From assembly GCA_902619855.1 (NCBI GenBank), contig CACNGE010000014.1, positions 1 through 37,565 of the forward strand: 37,565 nucleotides of DNA, written 5' to 3'. The DNA is from an uncultured Bacteroidota bacterium (lineage in GTDB: Bacteria; Bacteroidota; Bacteroidia; Flavobacteriales; Flavobacteriaceae). Positions 25,065 to 34,223 of this stretch are shown piece by piece; the stretch's first letter is position 1, and every line of letters starts with the position of its first letter. Under the pieces are notes generated by a model that was given only the letters and a program-made list of their open reading frames with translations, ran no database searches and had not been told where the DNA came from. Position numbers and translations under genes: made by a program.

Positions 25065-26753
25065 ATGAAAAATTTTATTTTCATCACACTGTTGGCTGCA
25101 TGCCAACTCCATTCACAAGATCGAATCACAGGAGAGCTTTTCGCCACACGATCGGAAGTGATCGCGCAAAATGGAATGGTCGCTTCAAGCCATCCGCTCG
25201 CAACTCAAATTGGAATTGAAATCCTTAAAAATGGTGGAAATGCCATCGATGCTGCTATTGCTGTAAACGCAGCCCTCGGACTTATGGAACCCACTGGGTG
25301 TGGGATCGGAGGGGATCTTTTTGCAATCGTTTGGGATCCAAAAACAAAAAAACTACACGGCTTAAATGCCAGTGGTCCATCACCACATTCACTTAATTTA
25401 GATTATTTTTTAGATAACAATTATGAAGAAATCCCTTTTTACGGAGCCTTGCCTGTCAGCGTGCCTGGAGCTGTTGCTGGGTGGTTTGCACTGCATCGTA
25501 ATTTTGGAAATCTATCGATGGATCAAATTCTTTCACCTGCCATACAATATGCTGAAAAAGGATTTCCACTAACAGAACTTATCGCTCATTATATGGAACG
25601 GTCGGTTAAACGTTTCATTAAGTCTAATTATCCAAATATCAAAGAGACCTATCTACAGCCAAATGGAGGAAAATTAGCAGTTGAAGGCGAAATTTTCAAA
25701 AACCCTTTACTCGCCAAAACTTATAAGACCATAGCAAATAAGGGAGAACAAGGGTTTTATAGTGGCACAATTGCTCGTGCTATTGCAGATGAAGTACAGA
25801 AGCAGGGTGGGTTTTTAACTACAGAAGATTTGTCTGCATATAAAGTTGAGTGGATTGAACCAGTATCTGTAAACTACAGGGGATACGATATTTGGGAACT
25901 TCCGCCCAATGGTCAGGGAATTGCTGCGCTTCAAATGCTCAAAATTTTAGAGGGCTTTAACTTTTCCGAAATAGACTTTGGAAGCTCTGAGCATCTTCAT
26001 CTTTTTACAGAGGCAAAAAAACTTGCTTTTGAAGATAGAGCTAAATTTTATGCTGATATGGCTTTTGCAAAGGTGCCCATAAAAACGCTCTTGAGTGACG
26101 ATTACGCTGACCAAAGACGAGCATTGATACAAGAAAAAGCATCTATGTACTCTGCAGGTCAACTCAGTGCAGGCGAAACGATTTATATGACTGTTGCAGA
26201 CAAGGAAGGTTATATGGTTTCTTTGATTCAAAGCAATTACTATGGTATGGGTTCTGGTGTTGTGCCTGAGGGGGTTGGTTTTATGCTTCAAAATCGTGGT
26301 GCATTATTTAGCCTTGATGAAAATCACGCTAACGTATATGCGCCTGGCAAACGCCCCTTTCACACAATTATCCCAGCTTTTGTAACCAAGGATGGTGTTC
26401 CATTTTTGAGTTTTGGGGTCATGGGAGGGGATTTTCAACCCCAGGGCCACTCGCAAATTGTGATGAATGTTATTGATTTTGGAATGAACATACAAGAAGC
26501 AGGAGACGCCCCTAGATGGGATCACAAAGGTTCGTCAAGTCCTAGAGGAAACAAAGCAAAAAACAGTGGGAAAATTCGTGTTGAGTCTGGAATTTCATAT
26601 GAAACAATTCGCCAGTTGATGGCTCGAGGACATGATGTTGGCTTTGCCTCTGGAATTTATGGGGGCTATCAAGCAATTTTATGGGATGCAAAAAATAAAG
26701 TCTATCGAGGTGCTTCTGAAAGCAGAAAAGATGGACAAGTCAGTGGTTACTAA
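25065..26753 (+). CDS. Secreted gamma-glutamyltransferase family protein
   Basis: GGT enzymes cleave gamma-glutamyl bonds, for example of glutathione, after self-cleavage into two subunits at a catalytic threonine. The 562-residue protein has a short signal peptide (MKNFIFITLLAACQLHSQ), so it acts outside the cytoplasm. N-terminal family segments are MVASSHPLATQIG, GGNAIDAAIAVNAALG and PTGCGIGGDLFA. The likely processing threonine is T372 in GETIYMTVADKEG, followed by SLIQSNYYGMGSG and GFMLQNRGALFSL. This pattern is closer to the YwrD-like branch than to classical E. coli GGT, so glutathione may not be the true substrate. It follows the pnp terminator and must have its own promoter, which I could not place with confidence. 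Confidence 0.9.
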   Translation: MKNFIFITLLAACQLHSQDRITGELFATRSEVIAQNGMVASSHPLATQIGIEILKNGGNAIDAAIAVNAALGLMEPTGCGIGGDLFAIVWDPKTKKLHGLNASGPSPHSLNLDYFLDNNYEEIPFYGALPVSVPGAVAGWFALHRNFGNLSMDQILSPAIQYAEKGFPLTELIAHYMERSVKRFIKSNYPNIKETYLQPNGGKLAVEGEIFKNPLLAKTYKTIANKGEQGFYSGTIARAIADEVQKQGGFLTTEDLSAYKVEWIEPVSVNYRGYDIWELPPNGQGIAALQMLKILEGFNFSEIDFGSSEHLHLFTEAKKLAFEDRAKFYADMAFAKVPIKTLLSDDYADQRRALIQEKASMYSAGQLSAGETIYMTVADKEGYMVSLIQSNYYGMGSGVVPEGVGFMLQNRGALFSLDENHANVYAPGKRPFHTIIPAFVTKDGVPFLSFGVMGGDFQPQGHSQIVMNVIDFGMNIQEAGDAPRWDHKGSSSPRGNKAKNSGKIRVESGISYETIRQLMARGHDVGFASGIYGGYQAILWDAKNKVYRGASESRKDGQVSGY

Positions 26754-26786
26754 AATCGTCTGATGTTTTTTCACACAAATAATTTT

Positions 26787-26818
26787 AAATCCCCCCCCCT
26801 CCCTTTTTTTTGGGATTT
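26787..26818 (+). repeat. C9 and T8 homopolymer tracts in the ggt/oligopeptidase gap, possible terminator
   Basis: Nine C residues (26791-26799) are followed by a T, three C and eight T (26804-26811). AAATCCC (26787-26793) and GGGATTT (26812-26818) could pair across the tract, with T residues following, making a weak terminator for ggt. Such a C run stands out in AT-rich DNA and is prone to slippage or sequencing error. Confidence 0.5.
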
Positions 26819-26866
26819 TTAAGTACCTTAATTTATCATTTTTTATTAAAATTTAAAATTTGTACC

Positions 26867-28999
26867 ATAAAAAAAATCGCTCTATTTATATTTGCCTGCC
26901 TAACGATTCAATGCTCATCTAAAATGCAAGAAGCACCTGTAGCTAAAAAAGTAAAAAAAGTTCTAGAAATTCACGACGATCAACGCATCGACAATTACTC
27001 TTGGATGCGCTTAAGCGATGAACAAAAAGAAGCTGAACAAGCCGATCAACAAACACAAGATGTGCTGGACTATCTGCATGCAGAAAATGACTACCGCAAG
27101 CATGTGATGAAACCAACAGAAAAACTCCAAAAAACGATCTACGACGAAATCATTGGGCGAATCAAACAAGATGATTCATCTGTGCCTATCACAGAGAATG
27201 GCTACACCTACTACACTCGTTTTGAAAAAGGACAAGATTACCCCTATTATTGTCGTGAAAAAGCTGAAAATAAGGCCAGGGAAGAAGTGATGCTCGATGT
27301 GCCAACTATGGCTGAAGGATATGCCTATTATGCCATTGGTGGACGCAGTGTGAGTGAAAACAACAAAATCCTTGCCTACGCAGTTGATACTGTTTCGAGA
27401 AGGGAATATACTTTGTACTTCAAAAACTTGGAAACAGGTAAAATCCTTTCAGATAAAATCGAAAATACCACTGGTGGCATAACTTGGGCCAATGACAATC
27501 AAACTATTTTTTATGTCAAAAAAGACCCTCAAACACTTCGTGCATTTCAAATTTTTAAACACCGATTGGGTACAGACACAAGTGATGATGAACTCGTTTA
27601 TGAAGAAACAGATGAAACTTTTTCATGCTGGATTTCAAAGACAAAGTCACGTCAATACTTGATGATTGGTACGAGTCAAACGCTATCAACAGAATATCGA
27701 TTTTTGGATGCCAATAGCCCTGATGGCAAGTGGCAAGTGGTTCACCAACGAGAGAAAAATCTAGAGTACTTTGTCGATCATTACAAAGACGATTTTTATA
27801 TCATTACAAACGATCAAGCCAAAAACTTTCGCTTGATGAAAACACCTGTTGATCGCCCACAAAAATCAAATTGGACTGAACTGATCCCCCATCGAGAAGA
27901 TGTGTTGTTGGAAGATATCGAAATTTTTAAATCCCATCTTGTTGTCAACGAACGACACAATGGTCTTTCGCGCCTTCGAATTATGACATTTGATAATAAC
28001 AATGAACATTATATTTCGTTTGATGATCCTACTTATGCTGCTTGGATTTCAGCAAATCCAGAGTTCAATTCAACACAACTCCGCTTTGGATATAGTTCAT
28101 TAACAACTCCAACGTCGATATATGATTATGATCTAAACACCAAAGAGAAGACACTCAAAAAACAGGATGAAGTGTTGGGAGGGACATTCGATTCGCAAAA
28201 CTATATTTCTGAGCGCATCATGGTTCCCAGCAGAGACGGATCGACAAATATCCCTGTGTCTTTGGTTTATCATAAAGACTTTGAAAAATCGGCTGATCAA
28301 CCACTCCTCCTCTATGGCTATGGATCTTATGGAAATACCATAGACCCTTGGTTTAGCTCGGCAAGATTGAGTCTGCTTGATCGTGGCTTTGCATTTGCCA
28401 TTGCACATATTCGTGGAGGGCAAAATCTAGGTCGCTCGTGGTACGAGGATGGAAAACTCTTAAAAAAGAAAAATACATTTTATGACTTTATAGATGTTGG
28501 GAATCATTTGGTACGGCAGGGTTACACCTCCACTGATCGATTGTATGCCCAAGGTGGCAGTGCAGGTGGTTTGTTGATTGGAGCTGTGATAAACATGGCG
28601 CCGGAACTGTTCAATGGTGCCATTGCAGCAGTGCCTTTTGTCGATGTTGTTTCTACCATGCTCGATGAAACCATACCCCTGACCACTTTTGAGTTTGACG
28701 AATGGGGAAATCCAAAAAACAAAGAATATTACGACTATATCAAGTCGTACTCCCCTTATGACAATGTCGAAGAAAAGGACTACCCTCACCTACTGATCAC
28801 CACTGGCTATTGGGATAGTCAGGTCCAATACTGGGAGCCTGCAAAGTGGATTGCCAAATTGAGAGACAAAAAAACGGACGATAATTTATTGTTGATGGAT
28901 TGCAATATGGAGGTTGGTCATGGAGGTGCTTCAGGCAGGTTCAAGCGATACAAAGAGGTCGCTCTTTCCTATTCTTTTTTACTGCATTTAGAAAAATAA
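26867..28999 (+). CDS. S9A family oligopeptidase (PtrB-like), predicted lipoprotein with unclear start
   Basis: This is a serine peptidase of the prolyl oligopeptidase family, closest in pattern to oligopeptidase B. The N-terminal propeller contains RIDNYSWMRLSD and YYTRFEKGQDYPYYC. The hydrolase domain contains VPSRDGSTNIPVSLVYHK, LLLYGYGSYG, AHIRGGQNLGRSWYEDGK, the serine in QGGSAGG (near 28550-28570), the aspartate in TTGYWDSQVQYWEP and the histidine in EVGHGGASGR. The frame reads a convincing lipoprotein signal, KKIALFIFACLTIQCSS, but the codon where its methionine belongs is ATA (26867). Alternatives are TTG 26810 (729 residues, odd N-terminus) or ATG 26924 (cytoplasmic, no signal). From the ATA the product has 710 residues. 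Confidence 0.85.
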   Translation: MKKIALFIFACLTIQCSSKMQEAPVAKKVKKVLEIHDDQRIDNYSWMRLSDEQKEAEQADQQTQDVLDYLHAENDYRKHVMKPTEKLQKTIYDEIIGRIKQDDSSVPITENGYTYYTRFEKGQDYPYYCREKAENKAREEVMLDVPTMAEGYAYYAIGGRSVSENNKILAYAVDTVSRREYTLYFKNLETGKILSDKIENTTGGITWANDNQTIFYVKKDPQTLRAFQIFKHRLGTDTSDDELVYEETDETFSCWISKTKSRQYLMIGTSQTLSTEYRFLDANSPDGKWQVVHQREKNLEYFVDHYKDDFYIITNDQAKNFRLMKTPVDRPQKSNWTELIPHREDVLLEDIEIFKSHLVVNERHNGLSRLRIMTFDNNNEHYISFDDPTYAAWISANPEFNSTQLRFGYSSLTTPTSIYDYDLNTKEKTLKKQDEVLGGTFDSQNYISERIMVPSRDGSTNIPVSLVYHKDFEKSADQPLLLYGYGSYGNTIDPWFSSARLSLLDRGFAFAIAHIRGGQNLGRSWYEDGKLLKKKNTFYDFIDVGNHLVRQGYTSTDRLYAQGGSAGGLLIGAVINMAPELFNGAIAAVPFVDVVSTMLDETIPLTTFEFDEWGNPKNKEYYDYIKSYSPYDNVEEKDYPHLLITTGYWDSQVQYWEPAKWIAKLRDKKTDDNLLLMDCNMEVGHGGASGRFKRYKEVALSYSFLLHLEK

Positions 29000-29055
29000 T
29001 TTTTTTGTAACCTTTTGCATCATCTCCTCGTATAATAAGTGTAAAAATAACTTAG

Positions 29056-29919
29056 ATGAGACAACTAAAAATTACCAAGCAGGTTACTAACAGGGAAACT
29101 GCTTCACTCGACAAGTATCTGCAAGAAATCGGAAAGGTTGATTTGATTACAGCTGAGCAGGAAGTCGAGCTCGCACAGCGAATCAAAGCTGGCGATCAAA
29201 TTGCCCTCGAGAAATTGACAAAAGCAAACCTTCGATTTGTGGTCTCTGTGGCAAAGCAATATCAAAACCAAGGTCTCACACTTCCAGACTTGATCAACGA
29301 AGGTAACTTAGGGCTTATCAAAGCTGCAAGAAGATTTGATGAAACAAGAGGTTTTAAGTTCATTTCTTACGCTGTTTGGTGGATTCGACAGTCGATCCTA
29401 CAAGCCCTAGCTGAACAATCCAGGATTGTTCGTTTACCCCTTAACAAAATTGGTTCGATAAACAAAATCAATAAGACTTTTGCATATCTCGAGCAAGCGC
29501 ATGAGCGCATGCCTTCTGCTGAGGAAATCGCAAAGGAGCTCGACATGACTGTTTCTGACGTTAAGGAATCGATGAAAAACACAGGTCGTCATGTATCTAT
29601 GGATGCGCCACTTGTAGAAGGTGAAGATTCTAACTTATATGATGTACTTCGCAGTGGAGAATCTCCAAACCCTGATCGTCAGTTGCTACACGAATCCTTG
29701 AGAACAGAGATTAGTCGTGCGCTAGAAACACTTACCCCTAGAGAGTCTGATGTTGTTCGTCTTTATTTTGGACTTGGCAACCAACACCCAATGACTCTCG
29801 AAGAAATTGGGGAAACCTTTGACTTGACTCGCGAGCGTGTTCGCCAAATCAAGGAGAAAGCAATTCGTCGATTAAAGCATACGTCTAGAAGCAAAATATT
29901 GAAAACCTACCTCGGATAA
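29056..29919 (+). CDS. rpoD: Primary sigma factor RpoD/SigA, short Bacteroidota type
   Basis: This is the housekeeping sigma-70 factor of RNA polymerase. At 287 residues it lacks region 1.1, the normal form in Bacteroidota. Region 1.2 ([25 protein letters not shown]), regions 2.1-2.4 ([45 protein letters not shown]), region 3 ([14 protein letters not shown]) and region 4 ([16 protein letters not shown] and the helix-turn-helix [20 protein letters not shown]) are all present. It should recognise the TAnnTTTG promoters seen in the window. rpe follows after 2 bases, so they are cotranscribed. The 56-base gap upstream contains no clear TAnnTTTG element. Confidence 0.97.
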   Translation: MRQLKITKQVTNRETASLDKYLQEIGKVDLITAEQEVELAQRIKAGDQIALEKLTKANLRFVVSVAKQYQNQGLTLPDLINEGNLGLIKAARRFDETRGFKFISYAVWWIRQSILQALAEQSRIVRLPLNKIGSINKINKTFAYLEQAHERMPSAEEIAKELDMTVSDVKESMKNTGRHVSMDAPLVEGEDSNLYDVLRSGESPNPDRQLLHESLRTEISRALETLTPRESDVVRLYFGLGNQHPMTLEEIGETFDLTRERVRQIKEKAIRRLKHTSRSKILKTYLG

Positions 29920-29921
29920 AC

Positions 29922-30587
29922 ATGCGTGATAAAAAACTGGTTGCACCTTCAATGCTTGCAGCTGATTTTGGCAATCTAGCTAGTGATATTGATATGGTCA
30001 ATCACAGCGATGCAGATTGGTTTCATGTCGATGTGATGGATGGTGTTTTTGTACCAAATATCTCTTTTGGTATGCCTGTCATCAAAGCCATGGCAAAACA
30101 CACAAGCAAACCACTTGATGTTCACCTGATGATTGTCGATCCTGATCGCTATATCCAAACGTTTGCCGATTTGGGAGCTGATGTACTTACTGTTCACATT
30201 GAAGCTTGTACTCATTTACACAGAAGCTTGCAGTCGATCAAAGAAGCTGGGATGAAAGCTGGTGTGGGGTTAAACCCTCATACACCTGTTTCCGATTTGT
30301 CACACACAATTGCAGATATCGACTTGGTTTGTTTGATGAGTGTAAATCCAGGGTTTGGTGGCCAATCATTTATAGAAGCGACCTATCAAAAAGTGAGAGA
30401 ACTACGTGCACTGATCGATGTCAATGACGCAAGTACACTCATCGAAATCGATGGGGGTGTGACAAACCAAAACGCCACCCAATTGATAGATGCAGGAGCT
30501 GATGTTTTGGTTGCTGGCAGTTATGTTTTTTCTGCTGCCGACCCATCATCAACGATCGCTAGCCTGTCTGCTCAGATCAATTCATAA
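29922..30587 (+). CDS. rpe: Ribulose-phosphate 3-epimerase
   Basis: Rpe interconverts ribulose 5-phosphate and xylulose 5-phosphate in the pentose phosphate pathway. The 221-residue TIM barrel starts with APSMLAADFGNLASDI and has metal-binding H35 and D37 in HVDVMDGVFVPNISFG. DVHLMI, SVNPGFGGQSFI, EIDGGV and GADVLVAGSYVF, the other family motifs, are all intact. It is cytoplasmic and complete. It lies 2 bases after rpoD and 4 bases before anmK, so the three likely form one operon, with anmK as an added metabolic gene. Confidence 0.97.
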   Translation: MRDKKLVAPSMLAADFGNLASDIDMVNHSDADWFHVDVMDGVFVPNISFGMPVIKAMAKHTSKPLDVHLMIVDPDRYIQTFADLGADVLTVHIEACTHLHRSLQSIKEAGMKAGVGLNPHTPVSDLSHTIADIDLVCLMSVNPGFGGQSFIEATYQKVRELRALIDVNDASTLIEIDGGVTNQNATQLIDAGADVLVAGSYVFSAADPSSTIASLSAQINS

Positions 30588-30591
30588 ACAG

Positions 30592-31635
30592 ATGTCTGTT
30601 GTTCTTGGACTGATGAGTGGCACTTCTTTGGATGGGCTTGATTTGTGTTGCGTTCGCTTTTCGTCCAATCTTAAAGATTTTCAAATACTCGATTCAAAAA
30701 CTGTCCACTACACTGACAAATGGAAGTCCAAACTCGAAAAAGCATTCTATACTTCTGCTGACGAAATCGACATTCTTGATAAAGCATTTGGAGTGTTTTT
30801 GGCAGAGCAGGTTTCAGACTTTATTAACACTTCTTCACTCCCACCCATTGATATGATTGCCTCGCATGGTCACACGATTTTTCACAATCCCAGTCAAGCT
30901 ATCACCAAACAAATTGGGTGTGGAGAAGAAATTGCCAAACAAACAGGTATCAAGGTCATTTATGACTTTAGAAGTCAAGATGTGGTGTTAGGAGGGCAAG
31001 GAGCTCCACTCGTTCCAATGGGAGATGCCATCCTTTTTCACAGCTATGATGCATGCCTAAACTTAGGTGGTTTTACCAATGTTTCTTTTGCCTTGCAAAA
31101 AAATCGAATTGCTTATGATATAGGTGCTTGCAACATCATCCTCAACCATTTTGCCCAACAAAAAGGACATGACTATGATGACCGAGGGCAACTGGCGCAA
31201 AAGGGTTTATGTGATGAATCATTATTACAAAAGCTGAATAATATTGATTATTACAACTTAAAACCACCCAAATCTCTGGCAAAAGAGTTTACAGAATCGC
31301 AACTACTGCCATTACTCTCGAGCTATGATGCAGAAACTGTGTTGCACACCTACACCAAACACATTGGCTTACAAATCGGAATGTCGTTGACATCATGCAA
31401 GGCAAAAAACTGTCTGGTCACTGGCGGTGGGACTCATAATCATTTTCTAATCGATCAAATCAAACAGCATACAAGTTGTCGTTTGGAGATTCCAGACCAG
31501 ACGATAATTGATTACAAAGAGGCATTGATCTTTGCATTTTTGGGACTTTTACGCAATGAAAACAAAATCAATGTGTTGTCGAGTGTTACAGGTGCAAGTC
31601 GCGATCATAGTGCTGGACGCATGGCAACACCTTAA
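30592..31635 (+). CDS. anmK: Anhydro-N-acetylmuramic acid kinase
   Basis: AnmK opens and phosphorylates 1,6-anhydro-MurNAc to MurNAc-6-phosphate in peptidoglycan recycling. The frame is open back into rpe, but ATG 30592, 4 bases after the rpe stop, gives the canonical start VVLGLMSGTSLDGLDL, the ATP-binding signature, and 347 residues. Other family motifs are IASHGHTIFHNP, YDFRSQDVVLGGQGAPLVPMGD, LNLGGFTNVS, AYDIGACNIILN and VTGGGTHNHFL. It belongs to the ASKHA kinase fold and is cytoplasmic. The MurNAc-6-phosphate etherase MurQ that would act next is not in the window. Confidence 0.95.
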   Translation: MSVVLGLMSGTSLDGLDLCCVRFSSNLKDFQILDSKTVHYTDKWKSKLEKAFYTSADEIDILDKAFGVFLAEQVSDFINTSSLPPIDMIASHGHTIFHNPSQAITKQIGCGEEIAKQTGIKVIYDFRSQDVVLGGQGAPLVPMGDAILFHSYDACLNLGGFTNVSFALQKNRIAYDIGACNIILNHFAQQKGHDYDDRGQLAQKGLCDESLLQKLNNIDYYNLKPPKSLAKEFTESQLLPLLSSYDAETVLHTYTKHIGLQIGMSLTSCKAKNCLVTGGGTHNHFLIDQIKQHTSCRLEIPDQTIIDYKEALIFAFLGLLRNENKINVLSSVTGASRDHSAGRMATP

Positions 31636-31686
31636 CCATTGGCTAAAAAAATTGTACATTCAAACACTAATTTAAATAACCTATCT

Positions 31687-33444
31687 ATGAAACTTTCTCA
31701 AGTCCTTTTCGGAATTCTGCTCATCTTTTTTTCATGTGGTTACCCAACTGCAACAGATCAGCTTCAACAGTTGATGGAGGATTATTATGAAGAAAAATTG
31801 CAACTCTATCCCCTTGGCGCAACCTATCAAGGAGACAAAAGATACAATGACTATTTACCAAACTCTCTCTCAGATGAGTTTATGGCAAAAGAAAAAACAT
31901 TCTACACTTCTGTTCTCAATCAGCTTAAGTCTATAGATGAGGAAAGTTTGAGCGAAGAAGATCTACTGAGTAAAAAGGTACTTCATTGGGAGTGTGATAT
32001 CAACTTAAAACGACTTGAATTTCCGACCCACCTTCTGCCATTGAATCAAATGTGGACGCTTCAATTAACCATTGGGCAACTGGCAGGTGGAAGCAGTGCT
32101 CAACCTTTCAAGACAGTAGAAGATTATGACAATTGGCTAGCGCGCGTTGATGATTATTTGGTATGGCTTTACACAGCCGAAGATCGAATGAAAGAAGGAA
32201 TTGAAAAGGATGTAGTGCTGCCAAAATCGCTGATCAAGAAGGTTGTTCCACAGCTTGCAAGCATTGCACTGACAGATGTAGAGGATCATTTGTTTTATGG
32301 CCCCATTCGACAACTTCCAGCAAGCTTTTCAGATGAAGATAAAACACGCCTAACTGCTGCCTATCAATCGATGATTGAAGATAAAGTAAAGCCTGCCTAC
32401 CTACAGATTCATGATTTTATGAATGGCGAGTACATGGAAGTAGGTCGATTGAGCAGTGGTTTTGATGCATACGCTTTTGGAAGTGATTATTATGACTATG
32501 CCATTCAGCTCTACACAACAACCAATATGAGTGCTGATGAGATTCATGACTTGGGCTTGCAAGAGGTTGCACGATTGCGCAGTGAGATGGAAAAAGTAAA
32601 AAAACAAGTTGGGTTTACAGGTGATTTAAATGCCTTTTTTGAACATGTAAGAACCTTGCCACAGCTTGTCCCCTTTGATGATCCACAGCAAGTGATTGAT
32701 AATTTTAATGCGATTCATGACAAAATGAAAGCCAATGTCGATCGATTGTTTTCGCTGCAGCCAAAAACTGCTTTTGAGGTGCGTAGGACAGAGGCATTTC
32801 GTGAAAAATCGGCAAGTGCAGAGTACAGTCCAGGATCGCTTGATGGCACAAGACCAGGTATTTTTTATGTTCCAATCCCAGACGTAACCAAATACAACAT
32901 CTTTTCAGACGAGGATTTGTTTTTACATGAAGCCATTCCAGGGCATCATTTCCAAATTGCCTTGCAGCAAGAAAATACTGCTCTACCTGATTTTAGAAAA
33001 ACACTTTGGTACAGTTCTTATGGTGAGGGCTGGGCTCTTTATTGCGAATCACTTGGAAAAGAGCTTGGGCTCTATGATGACCCCTATCAGTACTTTGGTA
33101 TGCTCAGTGCAGAGATGCATCGTGCCATACGACTGGTTGTCGATACAGGGCTACACACAAAGGGCTGGACGCGTGAAGACGCAATCGCTTATTCACTCGC
33201 AAATGAAGCAGAGCCAGAAGCAGCGATTATCTCTGAAATTGAGCGATATATGGCAAACCCAGGTCAGGCGTTGTCGTATAAAATTGGACAGCTCAAAATT
33301 CTTGAGCTAAGAGCAAATGCCAACGAGCTTATGAAAGACAATTTTTCCATGAGCACATTTCATGAAAAGGTATTGGAATCGGGCTGTATTCCTTTGGCTT
33401 TGTTGGAAGAAAAAATAGACCATTGGACCAGTTCAGAACTGTAA
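31687..33444 (+). CDS. DUF885 family lipoprotein, putative zinc metallopeptidase
   Basis: From ATG 31687 the product has 585 residues and a lipoprotein-type signal (MKLSQVLFGILLIFFSCG, lipid cysteine at 17). The frame also opens at TTG 31639, but the added residues would spoil the signal peptide. DUF885 proteins resemble M32-like zinc peptidases. The metal motif HEAIPGHH (414-421) is intact, with an HExxPGH spacing, preceded by PGIFYVPIPDV and followed by GEGWALYCESLGKELG, a likely third ligand region. N-terminal family segments are YPLGATYQGDKRYND. The substrate is unknown; peptide hydrolysis in the envelope is an inference. It follows anmK by 51 bases. Confidence 0.85.
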   Translation: MKLSQVLFGILLIFFSCGYPTATDQLQQLMEDYYEEKLQLYPLGATYQGDKRYNDYLPNSLSDEFMAKEKTFYTSVLNQLKSIDEESLSEEDLLSKKVLHWECDINLKRLEFPTHLLPLNQMWTLQLTIGQLAGGSSAQPFKTVEDYDNWLARVDDYLVWLYTAEDRMKEGIEKDVVLPKSLIKKVVPQLASIALTDVEDHLFYGPIRQLPASFSDEDKTRLTAAYQSMIEDKVKPAYLQIHDFMNGEYMEVGRLSSGFDAYAFGSDYYDYAIQLYTTTNMSADEIHDLGLQEVARLRSEMEKVKKQVGFTGDLNAFFEHVRTLPQLVPFDDPQQVIDNFNAIHDKMKANVDRLFSLQPKTAFEVRRTEAFREKSASAEYSPGSLDGTRPGIFYVPIPDVTKYNIFSDEDLFLHEAIPGHHFQIALQQENTALPDFRKTLWYSSYGEGWALYCESLGKELGLYDDPYQYFGMLSAEMHRAIRLVVDTGLHTKGWTREDAIAYSLANEAEPEAAIISEIERYMANPGQALSYKIGQLKILELRANANELMKDNFSMSTFHEKVLESGCIPLALLEEKIDHWTSSEL

Positions 33445-33458
33445 AATCTTTGTGCTAA

Positions 33459-34220
33459 ATGTCGATCTTTCGATTTCTAAAACAACACATTTATCATCCC
33501 CCTAGACAAGCTGTAAAGCGACTGAAAGAGCATTTTGCGTATGCCTATTTTCTGATCAAAGGAAACCATGTGAAATATGGGCATCCAAAGAATCAAAAAA
33601 AGGGAACCAAAGTCCTATATGTTGGCAGTGGTAAATCGGCGTTGGAGTACAAAAATCATAAGATCGATCAAGTAGAAGTACTGACAGTAAACAATAGTCA
33701 TTTGGCGTTTGATGATTTTGTTGCTTATTATTTATGTTCAACAGATTTTCCGAAAAAAAGAAAGCCAAATCGTGAGAGATATGGGGAACTCATCCTTAAA
33801 CCCAAATATTTTTATGACGTCTTAAGTCATGCGCGTTATCATAAATTACCCTTTCGGCCACAGGTTGGTAAAACCATATTTTTGGATGGTTTATACTGGG
33901 CGATGACCAAAGGTTTTTCTGAGATTTACTTGCTCGGTTTTGACCATGACTACAACCCCAAACGAGTAGAAAAATGGGATGGAAAACACATTGGTAATGA
34001 AGAAAAGCTAAAAGAGATTTTTTCGAGTGATGATGAGTCGCCAGATGCGTTTTATGGCCAGAATACACCAGACCCTTTGCGCCATGGAAAGCACAACTTA
34101 AGTAAGATGTTTGTGGATGCGCACAAACATGCAGCCCATTATGGATGCACGATATATAATTTATCTTCTAGAAAAGGAGGAATTGAAGTATTTGAGCGAA
34201 CTACTGAGATAAAAAAGTAA
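33459..34220 (+). CDS. Unassigned glycan-locus protein, GT42/MptE-like Rossmann pattern
   Basis: I do not recognise a named family with certainty. The 253-residue protein has no signal peptide; a basic N-terminus is followed by VLYVGSGKSALEY (52-64), which looks like the first strand and glycine loop of a Rossmann fold. A later block, GFSEIYLLGFDHDY (152-165), resembles the core of GT42 sialyltransferases and of the MptE-like/DUF115 proteins, where a chain 'reads' a name-like loop and then an acidic GFD site. The C-terminal part is histidine-rich (RHGKHNL, DAHKHAAHYG) and ends in a typical NLSSRKGGIEVF strand. It lies 3 bases from the convergent GT25 gene. A role in surface glycan synthesis is inferred from neighbours and pattern only. 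Confidence 0.65.
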   Translation: MSIFRFLKQHIYHPPRQAVKRLKEHFAYAYFLIKGNHVKYGHPKNQKKGTKVLYVGSGKSALEYKNHKIDQVEVLTVNNSHLAFDDFVAYYLCSTDFPKKRKPNRERYGELILKPKYFYDVLSHARYHKLPFRPQVGKTIFLDGLYWAMTKGFSEIYLLGFDHDYNPKRVEKWDGKHIGNEEKLKEIFSSDDESPDAFYGQNTPDPLRHGKHNLSKMFVDAHKHAAHYGCTIYNLSSRKGGIEVFERTTEIKK

Positions 34221-34223
34221 AAA

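Noticed and set aside
29031-29036. TATAAT upstream of rpoD as an E. coli-type -10 box
   Set aside because: Bacteroidota primary sigma factors use TAnnTTTG, no -35 box lies at 16-18 bases, and the hexamer is easily found by chance in AT-rich gaps.
30490-30591. Upstream extension of anmK into rpe
   Set aside because: The kinase signature begins right at ATG 30592, and the extension lies wholly within rpe in another frame.
33600-33650. GSGKS in the 33459 protein as a Walker A nucleotide-binding loop
   Set aside because: The Walker spacing G-x4-GK[ST] is not met, because leucine is at the first glycine position and there is no Walker B partner.
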